This document shows positions 1-10,557 of a stretch of DNA of 64,000 nt, piece after piece. The translations under genes were made by a program, and so were the position numbers. Source of the stretch: Corticium candelabrum (Eukaryota > Porifera > Homoscleromorpha > Homosclerophorida > Plakinidae); the NCBI RefSeq assembly GCF_963422355.1, contig NC_085087.1:485001-549000 (forward strand), in the 5' to 3' direction. The notes under the pieces were generated by a model. It worked only from the letters and a program-made list of their open reading frames with translations. It was not told the DNA's origin and did no database searches. Position 1 is the first letter of the stretch; each line of letters begins with the position of its first letter.

Positions 1-219
1 ACGATCGCACTCGCTTCCGCTCACATGCAAATATCTCTGGAACGGCGCATCGTATCTCCACCGAATTTAGACTGCCCGTTCCTGACATCGGACGGTACGT
101 GCTGAGCGTGTCGTTTATTGCGGGCGATGCTGGGAAACGGAAGATATTTTTGCTGATATCCGGGTCTTGAAAAAATATGCCCACAGTCGTTTGCCAGTCT
201 ACAACCGTCGAAGAGCTGC

Positions 220-600
220 TGTGTTTAATGCACCTGTTCCCCGAAACGCCAGCAACGTCTTTGAAGAGACAACGTTCAACGGGACTGTCGAAATGGCCAG
301 AGTCGGCATTTGTCATATATGGGGAACGGATTATTCGGGTAAGTATTGCACGTGACTTGCACGTTACAGGATTCACGTCGAAATTATAGATGCCAGGTTC
401 TCGATACACCTGTTCTCTGCAACGGGACTGTCGAAATGGCTTCAAGGGGATCAATAATCCAATCAACTGGATTTTTTGAAACTGGACACGTGTCGAATAG
501 ATGCCAAGTTCGATACACCTGTTCCTCGCAACCGCAGCAACGTCCAAGTTGAAATGGCTTCAACCAATCGCTAATCCAATCAACGAGATTTTTGGAAACG
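220..600. repeat. Degenerate direct repeats
   Basis: Three imperfect blocks share the words CACCTGTTC, AACGGGACTGTCGAAATGG and CCAATCAAC, with starts near 228, 405 and 514. No coding sense is apparent. The blocks look like an old tandem repeat or part of an unrecognised mobile element. Nothing else is seen in 1-790. Confidence 0.45.
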
Positions 601-797
601 GCAATTGAACGGGATATAACTATGAATGAGAATTCTGTCTGGCTGCTACTAAACGGTAAAAGCACTTACACCACGGCTAATTAGTGACAGTAAACGGTTC
701 TCTATACAAACTGTACGTGACCTGGCTACACCCCCTCTTCCTCTCCAACCATCAAACGCATTTTTAGATACTTTCTGCTATAATCTCTACCTATAAA

Positions 798-852
798 TGT
801 CTGTCTGTCTGTCTGTCTGTCTCTGTCTGTCTGTCTGTCCTGTCTGTCTGTC
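798..852. repeat. (TGTC)n microsatellite
   Basis: Tetranucleotide TGTC tract with two interruptions, directly seen. Confidence 0.9.
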
Positions 853-898
853 ATTAATAGCAAACGGTGTCTGCAAATCAATAATTTGTGTGATTAAA

Positions 899-1880
899 CT
901 ATAACCCGGGCAAAGCCGGGCATTGGAGCTCGTATTTGTTTATAATACAGATAACACAACTAACACATATCCGCCCTAAGGACAGAAGCACAAAGAGTCT
1001 GTCATAATAATTAGGTAGATAGTCATTAATCAGTCTTGAGTTATACTGCCATAAATGAACAGATAACTGTTCATGAAATTGCCTGGAAGCTTGGCCCAGA
1101 GACAAGCCAGATTATAGAAGAGATTTCTTTACAATTGATCTCAACACCTCCAGACTATGTGCAGCCCACACTCCGTATGATTCCACCACAAGAGGGTAGA
1201 ACAAACAGCCATAACTTGAAACGTTAGCATGATGGCGTCCATCTTTGTCCACTTCCCCAGCCTCAGCAGCAGCACCAGCTTTTATGGCAGCATTAATAAG
1301 GTGAGAAGGAGTGAATGAATTCCTCACGGAAATGTTGAAATAGGCAGCCTTGCCTAGGGAAAAGTTGGGATGGAAAACGTCACCTGGTCTTGTCATAGAA
1401 TGAGAGGAACAGCGTTGTTCTCGACGTACATTGGAGTTGTCTAAGAGCAACCAGTGGAAGAGGACCACAGCCAAGAGCATGGTCACCAAAAATGTCCAAT
1501 TCATGACCGCACACACAACGGACTGAGTGCGGGGGTGCTGGAAAAACTGGAATTCCCAAACGCAAATGCAGAGAAGTCACAAATTCACGCGGAGACATGG
1601 CCAGGCCCAGACTCGAGTTGGGGATTGCCCTCAACCAAGCCCCCACATGAGGATATGCGACAGCACTGAAATGTGCCTGTTCTCACAGACTAACAAGGCT
1701 GACTTTAATGCTGGATCTCAAAGCATCATCCAGAGCCTTCTGGAAGGAATGTTGTGTAGAAGAAAGAGGACGAGACTGAACTAGTAGGTGGTAAAAGACT
1801 TGCAAGATGTTGCCAGCATTGCACTTCACCAGGAAAAAGTAAGAATGCTGAGTCCAATCATTTTCTTCATGTACCGGCAT
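899..1880 (-). mobile_element. 5'-truncated non-LTR retrotransposon, endonuclease end
   Basis: Read on the minus strand, the translation carries AWLRAIPNSSLGLAMSP, a Cys-Cys-His-Cys finger (CVCGHELDIFGDHALGC), RPGDVFHPNF and YFNISVRN. These match, in order, the C-terminal part of the element at 1879-5001. The reading frame is broken near 1500, where the finger and the endonuclease lie in different frames. The 3' end at 899-925 contains a GC-rich near-palindrome, CCCGGGCAAAGCCGGG. The 5' truncation point abuts the head of the neighbouring plus-strand copy. The fold is inferred to be a restriction-like endonuclease, as in R2/R4-type elements. This is a dead fragment. Confidence 0.75.
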
Positions 1881-2843
1881 GAACGCTGAGTATATATATG
1901 ATGATCCCGGTATCTCTCCATGGCTGTGTGATGCTAGTGGAAATTTTGGCAGGACTCAGCCTTATGTTCTGTTATCTCGTTCTGCTACTGGCCAGAGTCT
2001 TGAGTGCATTGGTGAGAGTGTTTTTCCTACCTCTTCTATTATTCCTATAGCAGAACAACTTGATCAAAGGTGTGACGATAGTTTCTTTTCTGCTGCTGAA
2101 ACTAATGATATTGTTCTGACTGGTATCAAGGCAGCAGCTCTGCTTTCCTCACCGGATGGAAAATATCTTGATGTTTTCAATGCTGTCATGAACGAAATTT
2201 CAACCCTGCCAGTATATACTGTTTCTCACATTCCCAGGTCTGTGCGACCACTTCTCTCTGAAGTATTGAGTGTGAAATTACGTCATGCTTATGCGTATGG
2301 TCTTTGGGGTTTTGTGAGGCTGCTTATGTTTGCAAAAAGTGTCCTCAGAGCTCCTTCACGTAGGGGGAGGAAGAAGAGACATGTTGTCAAGTTGTTGTTG
2401 TTCAGTCGCCTGCACCAGTGGCGGGAGGGGCATCTGGTCGAATTGTGGGAGGAAGCTAGAAACGATGCAATGCCTCGTGAGACTACTTGTGATGGCGACT
2501 CCATAAGAAGAAACAATGTGCGCAGAGCTATCAAGCTTGCAGAAGAAGGTCAATATAGAGATGGCATGCGTTGTTTGGGTTCTCAAGGTTGTGCACCTTA
2601 TTCTGATCCTGATGCGCTTCAAGACCTTCTTCAACATCATCCGCAGCATGATCTACCAGCTTTTTCTGAAGATTTACCAGCTCCTCTGGCAATTGATTCC
2701 ATTGCTGTTCTTACTGCCCTCAGGGCTTTTCCCAGAGGCACAAGTCCAGGAGGATCCCAACTTCGAGCTCAGCATTTACTCGAGGCAGTTGCAGGTTCTG
2801 TTGTTCCAGTTACGCAGACTTGTTTGGATCAGCTCACTAGATT

Positions 2844-3521
2844 ATGTCATTTATTGTTTCTGGAAAGTTGAATGCTAGCATATCTCTGTGGCTGGTAGGA
2901 GCTCCCCTGACCGCCCTCCGCAAGAAAACGGGAGGTTACCGGCCAATAGCAGTGGGGGAAGTTATCCGTCGTTTAGCTAGCAGACTTTGTTGTGCGGCTG
3001 CAAAATCTCGTCTTCCAAATTTATTGCTACCATATGGTCAAGTGGGTGTCGGAACCAAGGGAGGATTGGAAGCTGCAATTCATACATTGCGTACTGTCTT
3101 CAAGGAGGAAGGTCACAAAGATGATCTACACTGTTTCAAAGTAGACATGCAAAATACATTTAATGAATGTGACCGTTCATCGTTTTTGGAGCGTGTCAAG
3201 GAAGACTTGCCTGATTTATTTCCCTATGTGCAGTGGTGTTACACAACTATAGGAGAATTAAGATTTGGTCAACATCGTATTTTATCAACAACTGGAGTGC
3301 AGCAAGGTGACCCTCTGGGTCCTCTGCTTTTCTCGCTTGTAGTCCTTCAATTGTTGGATACCATTGGTCCAATCGATGGACTTTTCCTTCACGTTTGGTA
3401 TCTTGATGACGGTACCTTTGTTGGGACCAGAGATGCTGTTTCTTTGTTCTTGAATTCATTGATTAACAATGGACCGTCTTTTGGCTTAAAACTCAACCTG
3501 AAGAAGTGCGAAGTCTGTTGA
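2844..3521 (+). pseudogene. Reverse transcriptase domain of the 1.9-5.0 kb element
   Basis: The 225-codon frame covers RT boxes from RPIAVGE through GVQQGDPLGPLLF to WYLDDGTFVG and GLKLNLKKCE. Both catalytic Asp of the DD pair are kept. It is joined to the N-terminal part by a frameshift near 2860 and to the thumb/linker part by a frameshift near 3520. Reverse transcription would be target-primed in this class. Confidence 0.8.
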
Positions 3522-4047
3522 CCATGAGGTGATCAATCATTTCCTAAGTTTCCATTACAAATCCGTCGCATCTGCATTGAAGATATCGGAGTTGAGCTGC
3601 TTGGGTCACCCGTCTGTGGAACGGATGATTTTTACAGTGCCATTGTAGGCAAAAGGGTTGACAGTGTGCTTGAAAATCAAACCTTTCTGCCAGAATTGAA
3701 CAACCCCCAAGTTGAGCTTCATCTACTTCGCAGTTGCCTCAGCCTCTGCAAGATCAATAATCTTCTCAGAACAGTTCCTCCGGGCACAACTGATCACCAT
3801 TGGACACGCTTTGACACCGGGACACGACGTTCTCTAGAACTTATAACTAAGACTTCTCTGCCTGATGCTTCTTGGCAGCAAGCTACTCTACCAATGCGCA
3901 TGGGAGGCCTGGGGTTGAGTCAGGCAGCTACAACTTTGGCTGCCGCTTTTCTTGGTAGCTGTCAAGCTTCTCGGGAGCTTTCAACACGCCTTCTAGTCCA
4001 GAACAAGAAGTTGCCTACACCTGTGTTAGTTTCAACGTCACCAATGT

Positions 4048-5001
4048 TTGTCGAATCACCTTGTACGCCGATATCCATCCCAGGTGAAGAAAACGCCCTT
4101 GTCCGCTATAGACAAGTTCTGGCTAGTTATGGCGTGGACGGTCATCCTAATAACTTGTCTGGTGAGTCTCCGTGTATTACAGAGGCAGCTGGATGACGCA
4201 TTGCTCTCCACCCTTAAAGACACAAGCAGTCTTCGAGACAAGGCACGTCTCAACACAGAGTCGTCAGTTCATGCTGTAGCATGGTTACGGGCCATTCCAA
4301 ATGTTAAGTTAGGCCTATCCATGGCTCCGCATGAATTTACAGTTGCTCTGAAGCTATGGCTTGGAATTCCGATTATTTCTCCTTCACAATCAATACGTTG
4401 TTCCTGTGGGCGTGTAATTGATTGCTTTGGCGACCATCTTCTTGGATGTGGTCACGGTTCTTTACGTTCTAAACGCCACGATGCACTGAGGGACATCATA
4501 GATCACGCATTACTGGTGGATCACGAAGACGCTCAGCTTGAGCAACATTGTGGTCCAGACAGCAATAGCCGCCCTGGAGATATCTTTCATCCAGATTTCG
4601 CTGATGGACGACCAGGTTATTTCAACATTTCGATAAGAAACACCATGCAGCCGGCGTATGTCGCTAAATCCGCCATTTCTGCTGGAGCCGCTGCAATGGC
4701 TGGTGAAGAAGAGAAAGACCATCGACACGACAGCAAAGTCAATGCGGCAGGAGGTTACTTCTACCCAATAATAGTGGAGTCTTTTGGTTTGTGGACGTCT
4801 TCCAGTCTTGCCACTTTGAAGGTTATTGCGTCCAAGACCACAGCAAAGACCAGAATAAGTTTTAGTAGGGCAGTCAGTAACTTGCTGCAACAGCTTTCAG
4901 TTCGCTTATTTCAGTTTAACGCACGTATGATTTGCACTAGTTTGCGATTTGATGCTGAGTTTGACTTTTGGGATTTGCCAACTTTGGCAGGGGACGGGTA
5001 G
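4048..5001 (+). pseudogene. Zinc finger and endonuclease domain of the 1.9-5.0 kb element
   Basis: The 317-codon frame begins in the linker. The supported part is QLDDALLSTLKD, AWLRAIPNVKLGLSMAP, the finger CSCGRVIDCFGDHLLGC, RHDALRDI, RPGDIFHPDF, YFNISIRN and a basic/aromatic tail. It ends at a TAG followed by AT-rich sequence. The same order occurs in the fragments at 899-1880 and 5066-5637. Confidence 0.7.
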
Positions 5002-5065
5002 TTGTTATCTGCAATAAGAATATAATATATATATAATATATATAAATATAAATATATATATATAC

Positions 5066-5634
5066 TGGTTGCTCTTAGACAACTCCAATGTACATCAAGA
5101 ACAACGCTGTTCCTCTCATTCTATGACAAGACCAGGTGACGTTTTCCATCCCGACCTTTCCCTAGGCAAGGCTGCCTATTTCAACATTTCCGTGAGGAAT
5201 TCATTCACTCCTTCTCACCTTATTAATGCTGCCATAAAAGCTGGTGCTGCTGCTGAGGCTGGGGAAGTGGACAAAGATGAACGCCATCTTGCTAACGTTT
5301 CAAGTTATGGCTGTTTGTTCAACCCTCTTGTGGTGGAATCATACGGAGTGTGGGCTGCACATAGTCTGGAGGCGTTGAGATCAATCGTAAAGAAGTCTCT
5401 TCTATCATCTGGCTTGTCTCTGGGCCAAGCGTCCAGGCAATTTCATGAACAGTTATCTGTTCGTTTATGGCAGTATAACTCAAGAATGATTAGTGACAGA
5501 TTGGATCTTGTGATTGTTGACTATCTACCTAATTATTGCGATATTGCGACTTAGGCTCTTTGTGCTTCTGTCCTTAGGGCGGATATGTGTTATCTGTGTT
5601 ATCTGTATTATATACAAATATACTATATCATATT

Positions 5635-5637
<3 letters not shown>
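5066..5637 (+). mobile_element. 3' fragment of the same non-LTR family
   Basis: This fragment begins at CTGGTTGCTCTTAGACAAC directly after a TA-rich tract and encodes RPGDVFHPDL, YFNISVRN and a long Ala-rich stretch in one frame (5069-5554). It is an inverted, very similar copy of 899-1456. Its 3' end runs into a (TA)n tract. The 5' truncation and the TA borders are directly visible. Confidence 0.75.
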
Positions 5638-5708
<71 letters not shown>

Positions 5709-5781
5709 TCTTCAACTACAACTATACATAGATGTCTAGACCACTAAATAAAAGACAAGCCAGTTAAGTCATCACAATGTA

Positions 5782-5822
<41 letters not shown>
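5638..5822. repeat. (TA)n microsatellites
   Basis: There are two TA tracts, about 5640-5704 and 5786-5822, separated by about 80 bp of unique sequence. The first directly follows the 3' end of the retrotransposon fragment. Confidence 0.9.
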
Positions 5823-5823
<1 letters not shown>

Positions 5824-5913
5824 TATGGTGTCTCCAAAATTTTTGTATATTTTTGTTACCATGGGTTCTAAAAAATTTGGTCACGCCTACTCTAATTTTA
5901 TGACCACGCCCCC

Positions 5914-6229
5914 ACAAATGTTTCTTCTCCCATTTTTCTTGTTACTGTCTCAGGGTAAATACCATGTTCGTGGTGCTTCTTCCTTTGTGGAAGCCACATT
6001 GGGACTCGGAAAGAATTTTTTCTGCTATTGAGTCTACCAGTCTATTCAAGAGAATTCTTGATAAGGCTTTACCAGCAGTGGACAATAATGAGATTCCACG
6101 CCAGTTTTCACAGTCACTTTTGTCACCCTTTCACATGTAGAACGTGATTATGTGGGCATCTTTCAGGTTCTTTGGTACAATCTCTGTATCCCAAATGTGT
6201 AAGATGATCTTGAAAGTTTCCTCTGTAAA

Positions 6230-6237
<8 letters not shown>
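5914..6237 (-). pseudogene. LINE reverse transcriptase fragment
   Basis: In two minus-strand frames the sequence reads IWDTEIVPKNLKDAHII, then KGDKSDCENWRGISLLS, GKALSRILLNRLVDSIAE and SESQCGFHKGRST. This is the N-terminal part of a LINE RT (RT boxes 0-2), of the kind found in CR1/RTE-like elements. A frameshift lies near 6135. No endonuclease or 3' end is attached. The upstream side is cut by a (CA)n tract. Confidence 0.75.

Positions 6238-6311
<74 letters not shown>
6233..6311. repeat. (CA)n microsatellite
   Basis: An uninterrupted CA tract of nearly 40 units. Confidence 0.95.
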
Positions 6312-6313
<2 letters not shown>

Positions 6314-6493
6314 CATTTTGTGTTCTTGAGCATTTATGGAAGGGAAGTTAGGCACTGACTAATTTGGAAATTGTCCTATCTTATAACATTTTATTGCACC
6401 TGTTTATTGTGGCTGAACTGAAATGAACTGTCTTCTACAAGGCTGTTATGTCTTCATTAGTGTCTAATATCTAATTTCCTGTCTTGTGTGCAG

Positions 6494-6667
6494 CTTGAAC
6501 TAGTTCTGGAGAAGTTAAAGCAGCAGCTTGAAGAGAAGGGTCGGGAGATAAATGAATTCAAAGAGAAACACAAAATCATAGTGCAAGGAGAAGATGAAGA
6601 GCCAAAAAAAGACAAAACAAAGAAAGAGAAGACTTCATCCGAAACTGGTGTTTTAGTTGGAAAATAG
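6494..6667 (+). CDS. PFDN2: Prefoldin subunit 2, last coding exon
   Basis: A splice acceptor (TTGTGTGCAG) precedes 58 codons ending in TAG. The peptide contains LEKLKQQLEEKGREINEF, KEKHKI, GEDEEP and the ending GVLVGK. This agrees with the C-terminal helix and tail of metazoan PFDN2, where the motif is QLxxKGKExNEFxEKHNI followed by GEDEKP and GVLV. Prefoldin is a cytosolic hexameric chaperone that hands unfolded actin and tubulin to the CCT chaperonin; subunit 2 is a beta-type subunit with two long coiled-coil helices. Only the C-terminal helix is encoded here. The exon starts in phase 0. Earlier exons were looked for in 1-6490 and not found; that stretch is mostly transposon, so they are probably left of the window. 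Confidence 0.85.
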   Translation, partial: LELVLEKLKQQLEEKGREINEFKEKHKIIVQGEDEEPKKDKTKKEKTSSETGVLVGK

Positions 6668-7469
6668 ATAATTCAAACAGTACACTGATTTGTAGTAGTT
6701 ATAGTACAGTCATCACAGGACATGTGAATGCTAATGTCATTGTTTGAGTAAATCTGGAAATACCAAGATGACACAACTCATTCCAAAGTAGTTTTTTGCT
6801 TGAGTGGAAGGAAGTTGTTTAGCTTCACAACTTATGTGTGACTTCTTTATTCTTCAGTCAGTCCTGGTCCTTGCAAGATACAGGGGAATTGCCAATCCTG
6901 ACATGATTGAAAGGCAATACAACATTTGTACATTCATACAATATTTAGCCACTTAATTGACTGAATGTCATAGTACACGCCGACAATAACACAGTAATGA
7001 AAACCATGACTGTGACAAGGTTTGGGGTAGGAAAGTAGTTCATGTTATTTTCTTTCTAAAGTGAGTCAGTCTGAGGACTGGTGTAGATCTGCAACTAAAG
7101 GTTGAGACTGTCATGAATTTCCCTTTGTCAGTCCCAGAAACTGTATCACTATGTAGAATTAGCTGTTACCTATTTAGAAGTCTTCCTGGGAAGTTGCAGT
7201 GCAACACAAGTTATCTCTGATCTATCAGATCACATCTTTCATTACTTATAAGTGCATTCTATGGACTGGGTTACACGTAGGCAAATGCAAACTCAAATCT
7301 TGGCCTATTCTGGTCTCATAATGACTATTTTTGCGTAGTTTGTCTGTAACACGTGTCTATCAAGAAGCCACAGTCTGACTTTTGGGTTACCAAATAAGGG
7401 AATTTTGGGTGGGGTTAACTAATGACAGGGGTAGGATTGCTATATATACGCCGGTTGTGTAGAGTGAAT
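6668..7469. other. PFDN2 3' UTR and intergenic, no gene seen
   Basis: AT-rich sequence follows the PFDN2 stop. No coding frame of merit, repeat array or RNA gene is seen. I could not place the polyadenylation site with confidence. Confidence 0.5.
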
Positions 7470-7555
7470 TAAGGCCTGTCCACACTGGCAACTGGATCGC
7501 GATCCGTCCGATCCACATCGCGAGGTGGATTCGATCGCGATCGGTTGAATCCAAT
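7470..7555. mobile_element. Possible end of a TTA-flanked DNA transposon
   Basis: The word TTAAGGCCTGTCCACACTGG resembles the terminus of the Harbinger-like element at 26650-27298, which begins TTA then AAGGCCTGTC. It is followed by palindromic GATCGCGATC words. No matching second end was found nearby, so this may be a solo end or chance. Confidence 0.3.
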
Positions 7556-7639
7556 TAGAAATAGTGGGCGTTACCTTCACGTACGCTAAGCGTGTAGTCG
7601 GAACATCTATAGCCTCGGAGCCAGACCGCTTTTGCACGT

Positions 7640-7716
7640 GAGGGGGCGGGAAGGGCGAGTGAGAGGGCGGGAAGGGCGAGTGAGAGGGCGGGAAGGGCGA
7701 GTGAGAGGGCGGGGAG
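7640..7716. repeat. GC-rich 21-bp minisatellite
   Basis: Between three and four copies of a 21-bp unit, GAGAGGGCGGGAAGGGCGAGT. It ends exactly where the retrotransposon fragment begins. Confidence 0.85.
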
Positions 7717-7719
7717 AAA

Positions 7720-9258
7720 TTGGCTCATGATTCTATCTTGAGTGGCCATTTGGGATCAAAGAAAACTGCTGACAAAGTCTTCAGCAACTTCTATTGGCCT
7801 GGAGTGAGAAAGACGTGTCACAATTTTGCAAGTCATGCGAAGTATGTCAGTGCACGGACAAGAAGGGAGATTGTGCCAGAGTACCGTTGCAGAGTACTCC
7901 TTGATAGATGTTCCTTTCAAGAGAGTGGCAGTGGACTTAGTAGGACCGATCTTCCCTCCTAGTAATGCTGGACACCGGTACATCTTGACGTTCATTGACT
8001 ATGCTACCAGATACCCAGAAGCCATCCCACTTAAGACTATTAGTACCGAGTCGGTGGCTGAGGCTCTTGTTGGCATCTATAGCCGAGTGGGAGTGCCAGA
8101 GGAAGTGCTAAGTGACCTGGGCATCCAATTTATTTCTGATTGCATGAAAGAAGTCTCTCGATTGTTGAGTATACGCCAACTCACCACCACACCGTAATAC
8201 CCAATGTGCAGTGGTCTGGTGGAGAAGTTTAATGGCACACTGAAGACAATGTTAAGACGCTTGTGTACGGAGAAGCCTAGGCAGTGGAACCGGTACATAG
8301 ATGCACTCTCATTTGCGTATCGAGAAGCACCTCACGAGTCTACAGGGTTTTCGCCCTTTGAACTGATTTATGGACGTACAGTGCGAGGTCCTATGCGTAT
8401 TCTTCGCCACCTATGGACACAAGAAGGAGATGATGTGGACGTGCGGACGAGCTACCGATATGTTATCGAGCTAAGAGAAAGACTCGAGGACACGTTACGG
8501 ATAGCTCACGAGGAGCTACAGAAGGCCCAGCGACACCAGAAAAGGTATTACGATCTGAAAGCTAGACATCGCGAACTGTCGGTGGGTGACAAAGCCCTTG
8601 TTCTTCTACCTACGGACACGAACAAACTATTAATGAAATGGAAGGGGCCCTATGTAGTGAAGGAGAGAGTCGGATTGAATGACTATAGAATCGACGTCAG
8701 GGGCAAAACCAAGGTGTATCACATCAATCTTCTTAAGAGATTCCACGAACGGGAGAAGGAAGCATTTTGTTCCATGGAAGAACACAAGGGAGGGCCGGTG
8801 CTAAACACCGTTTGTTCCGCCGTCATTGAAGCAACGGAAAGGGTGACGGGAGAAGCAGTGATCAACGATGAGTTGCTTGACTTGTGCAGTTGCTTGGCTA
8901 CTGAGACCTTTGAGGACGTAAAATATGGGAGCGAGCTAAGTTCCGATCAGGTGTCGGAAGCAGCGGGACTGGTAAAGGAACTTGACTGCGTGTTTACAGA
9001 ACAACGAATTTGACGGAACACCGCATACGGTTGACGGCTGATATACCAGTGCGCTGTAAACCATACGTCGTCCCGTATAGTGTACGCAAGTCTTTGCAAG
9101 AGGATATCCAAAGGATGATAGACATGAACGTCATACGCCTTCGGAGTCGCCGTACTCATCGCCTGTCGTCGCGGTTCGCAAACGTGACGGAACCAACCGC
9201 ATATGCATTGACTACCGTCGGCTCAACCGTATTACGTTACCTGATTCCGAACCAATGA
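7720..9258 (+). pseudogene. Gypsy-class pol fragment with integrase before RT (Gmr1-like)
   Basis: In order: a zinc-binding integrase N-terminus (SGHLGSKKTADKVFSNFYWP) and the integrase core (VPFKRVAVDLVGP, FIDYATRYPEAIPLKT, GVPEEVLSDLGIQF). These are followed by GLVEKFNGTLK, a basic C-terminal domain with KWKGPYVVKE, and KVYHINLLKRF. After a ~90-residue spacer, RT begins with TEHRIRLTADIPVRCKPY and, after a 1-nt frameshift near 9137, SESPYSSPVV and KRDGTNRICIDYRRLN. The RT is cut off by a G-rich minisatellite at 9264. Stops and frameshifts near 7820 and 8196 make it dead. In ordinary Ty3/Gypsy elements the integrase follows RNase H; here it precedes RT, as in Gmr1-type elements. Confidence 0.8.
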
Positions 9259-9263
9259 CATCT

Positions 9264-9455
9264 ATTGGTTCGGAGGGAGGGAGGGGACAGGGAGGGAGCG
9301 GGGGACAGGGAGGGAGCGGGGGACAGGGAGGGGGCGAGGGACGGGGAGGGAGCGAGGGACGGGGAGGGAGGGAGGGACGGGGAGAGAGGGAGGGACGGGG
9401 AGGGAGGGACGGAGAGACAGGGAGGGAGGGAGGAGCCAGGGAGGGAGAGAGGGTT
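9264..9455. repeat. G-rich minisatellite
   Basis: Irregular units around GGGACAGGGAGGGAGCGG and GGGACGGGGAGGGAGG. Purine-rich, with many GGG runs on the plus strand, so it has G-quadruplex potential. It interrupts the RT of the preceding element. Confidence 0.85.
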
Positions 9456-9709
9456 AGGCGTTTCAGAATTGACCTTACTTGATTATTGTATTACAGTTGC
9501 ACGAGGAATCATCAGCTGGGAATTCTATCACAGGAGTTGGCAGTATATGCTATACTGAGTTCACAGCCATTCACTTAGAATGATGTGGATTTTCGTATTG
9601 CTGCCCAAATGCGGCTTAATGCTCGTGTTCTAACGTTGTCCATGGGAGTAACCTCTTTCCAACGCAGCTGCCCAAGAGGTAGATCACGAGTCCTCTATTA
9701 TACAACATC

Positions 9710-10250
9710 CACATTAAGTAAAGTAATTGACCACATGGCAAGTCAGTTTCGAGTGTTTTTGTAACTCCACTGACTTATTGTTAGAAATACCTGTATAAAA
9801 TGAATAAATATGATGATAGGCAAGTCCATGCAATCCTCCTCGAATTCCTTTTCTGTAAGCTCTATTTACTGCACTAATCACTGAACCATGTTCAAAATTC
9901 CAAAGTAGATTATGATTTTCTGTGTACGCAACGCACGTATTCAGCATCCCTTGAATGCCTAACACTGTAGCCAGTAGGGGACAACAACGTCATATCATCA
10001 GCATATGTGAGAGCTCCCACATATTTGCTACCTATCCTCTTGATCCACTTTGCTCCAATTGTTTTAGAAGATCATCAATGATATGTTGAACAAAGTTGGC
10101 GATAAGACCCTCCCGTGCCTCAAACCATTTCTCATTCCGAATGGACTAGACCGTCTATCATTACATTTAATCTGCATGATCTGTCCCTCATACCACACTT
10201 GCAGAAACTTCACCTTACACGCTGGACATCCCATACCTAGTAGTTTGTTG
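9710..10250 (-). pseudogene. LINE reverse transcriptase remnant
   Basis: The minus-strand translation shows RHGRVLSPTLFNIS (RT box 4 region), then GALTYADDMTLLSPT with the YADD catalytic motif, then MLNTCVAYTENHNLLWNFE, which resembles the region just after YADD. These lie in different frames with stops between them. No element ends are recognised. Confidence 0.65.
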
Positions 10251-10492
10251 AAAAATTAAACCTTTAATATAGTGAGATACCTTATAGTATGCTTTAGACA
10301 GATATGGGTATGAGGTACAGAGAGTCATGCAGTCACAGACAGGTTGGGAGACTGCATGGTTTGTAGAAACCGCAGAAAAGATGAAGAAAGAGCAATTGTT
10401 GTTTCTTAAACGGGCTATTCATTCAGTGAATGAACTGATTCAATATGTTGAACAGCTTCATCGTAGAAGTAAACGTAATAGCAATTTAGTTT

Positions 10493-10512
10493 GTGTATGT
10501 GTATGTGTAGGT

Positions 10513-10547
<35 letters not shown>

Positions 10548-10557
10548 ACGTGCGTGC
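10493..10557. repeat. (TG)n microsatellite
   Basis: TG tract with a few interruptions, ending in CACGTGCGTGCATG. Confidence 0.9.

Larger units (their letters stand above)
1879..5001 (+). mobile_element. Non-LTR retrotransposon with RT and restriction-like endonuclease, frameshifted
   Basis: A nearly full coding region is split over at least four frames: 1879-2871, 2844-3521, 3666-4196 and 4048-5001. The N-terminal ~330 residues have no motif I can name. The RT part (2880-3520) has RPIAVGEVIRR, the box GVQQGDPLGP and the catalytic WYLDDG. The C-terminal part has a CX1CX9HX3C finger followed by RHD, then RPGDIFHPDF and YFNISIRN, laid out like the CCHC plus PD-(D/E)XK endonuclease of R2/R4/NeSL-type elements. 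The position normally held by the second Asp is Asn in NIS. A short TATATATAT lies at the 5' edge and a TA-rich tract at the 3' edge (5020-5065). It is a pseudogene by frameshift; the assignment to an RLE-type element is inference from motif order. Confidence 0.8.

Noticed and set aside
384..665. 93-codon minus-strand frame in the left edge repeats
   Set aside because: It overlaps degenerate direct repeats and shows repeated words itself; no homology is recognised.
5955..6140. Apparent terminal exon on the plus strand after a good acceptor (CTTGTTACTGTCTCAG), upstream of the PFDN2 exon
   Set aside because: The minus strand of the same stretch encodes a clear LINE reverse transcriptase (CENWRGISLLS, SESQCGFHKGRST); the plus frame does not resemble prefoldin and is its shadow.
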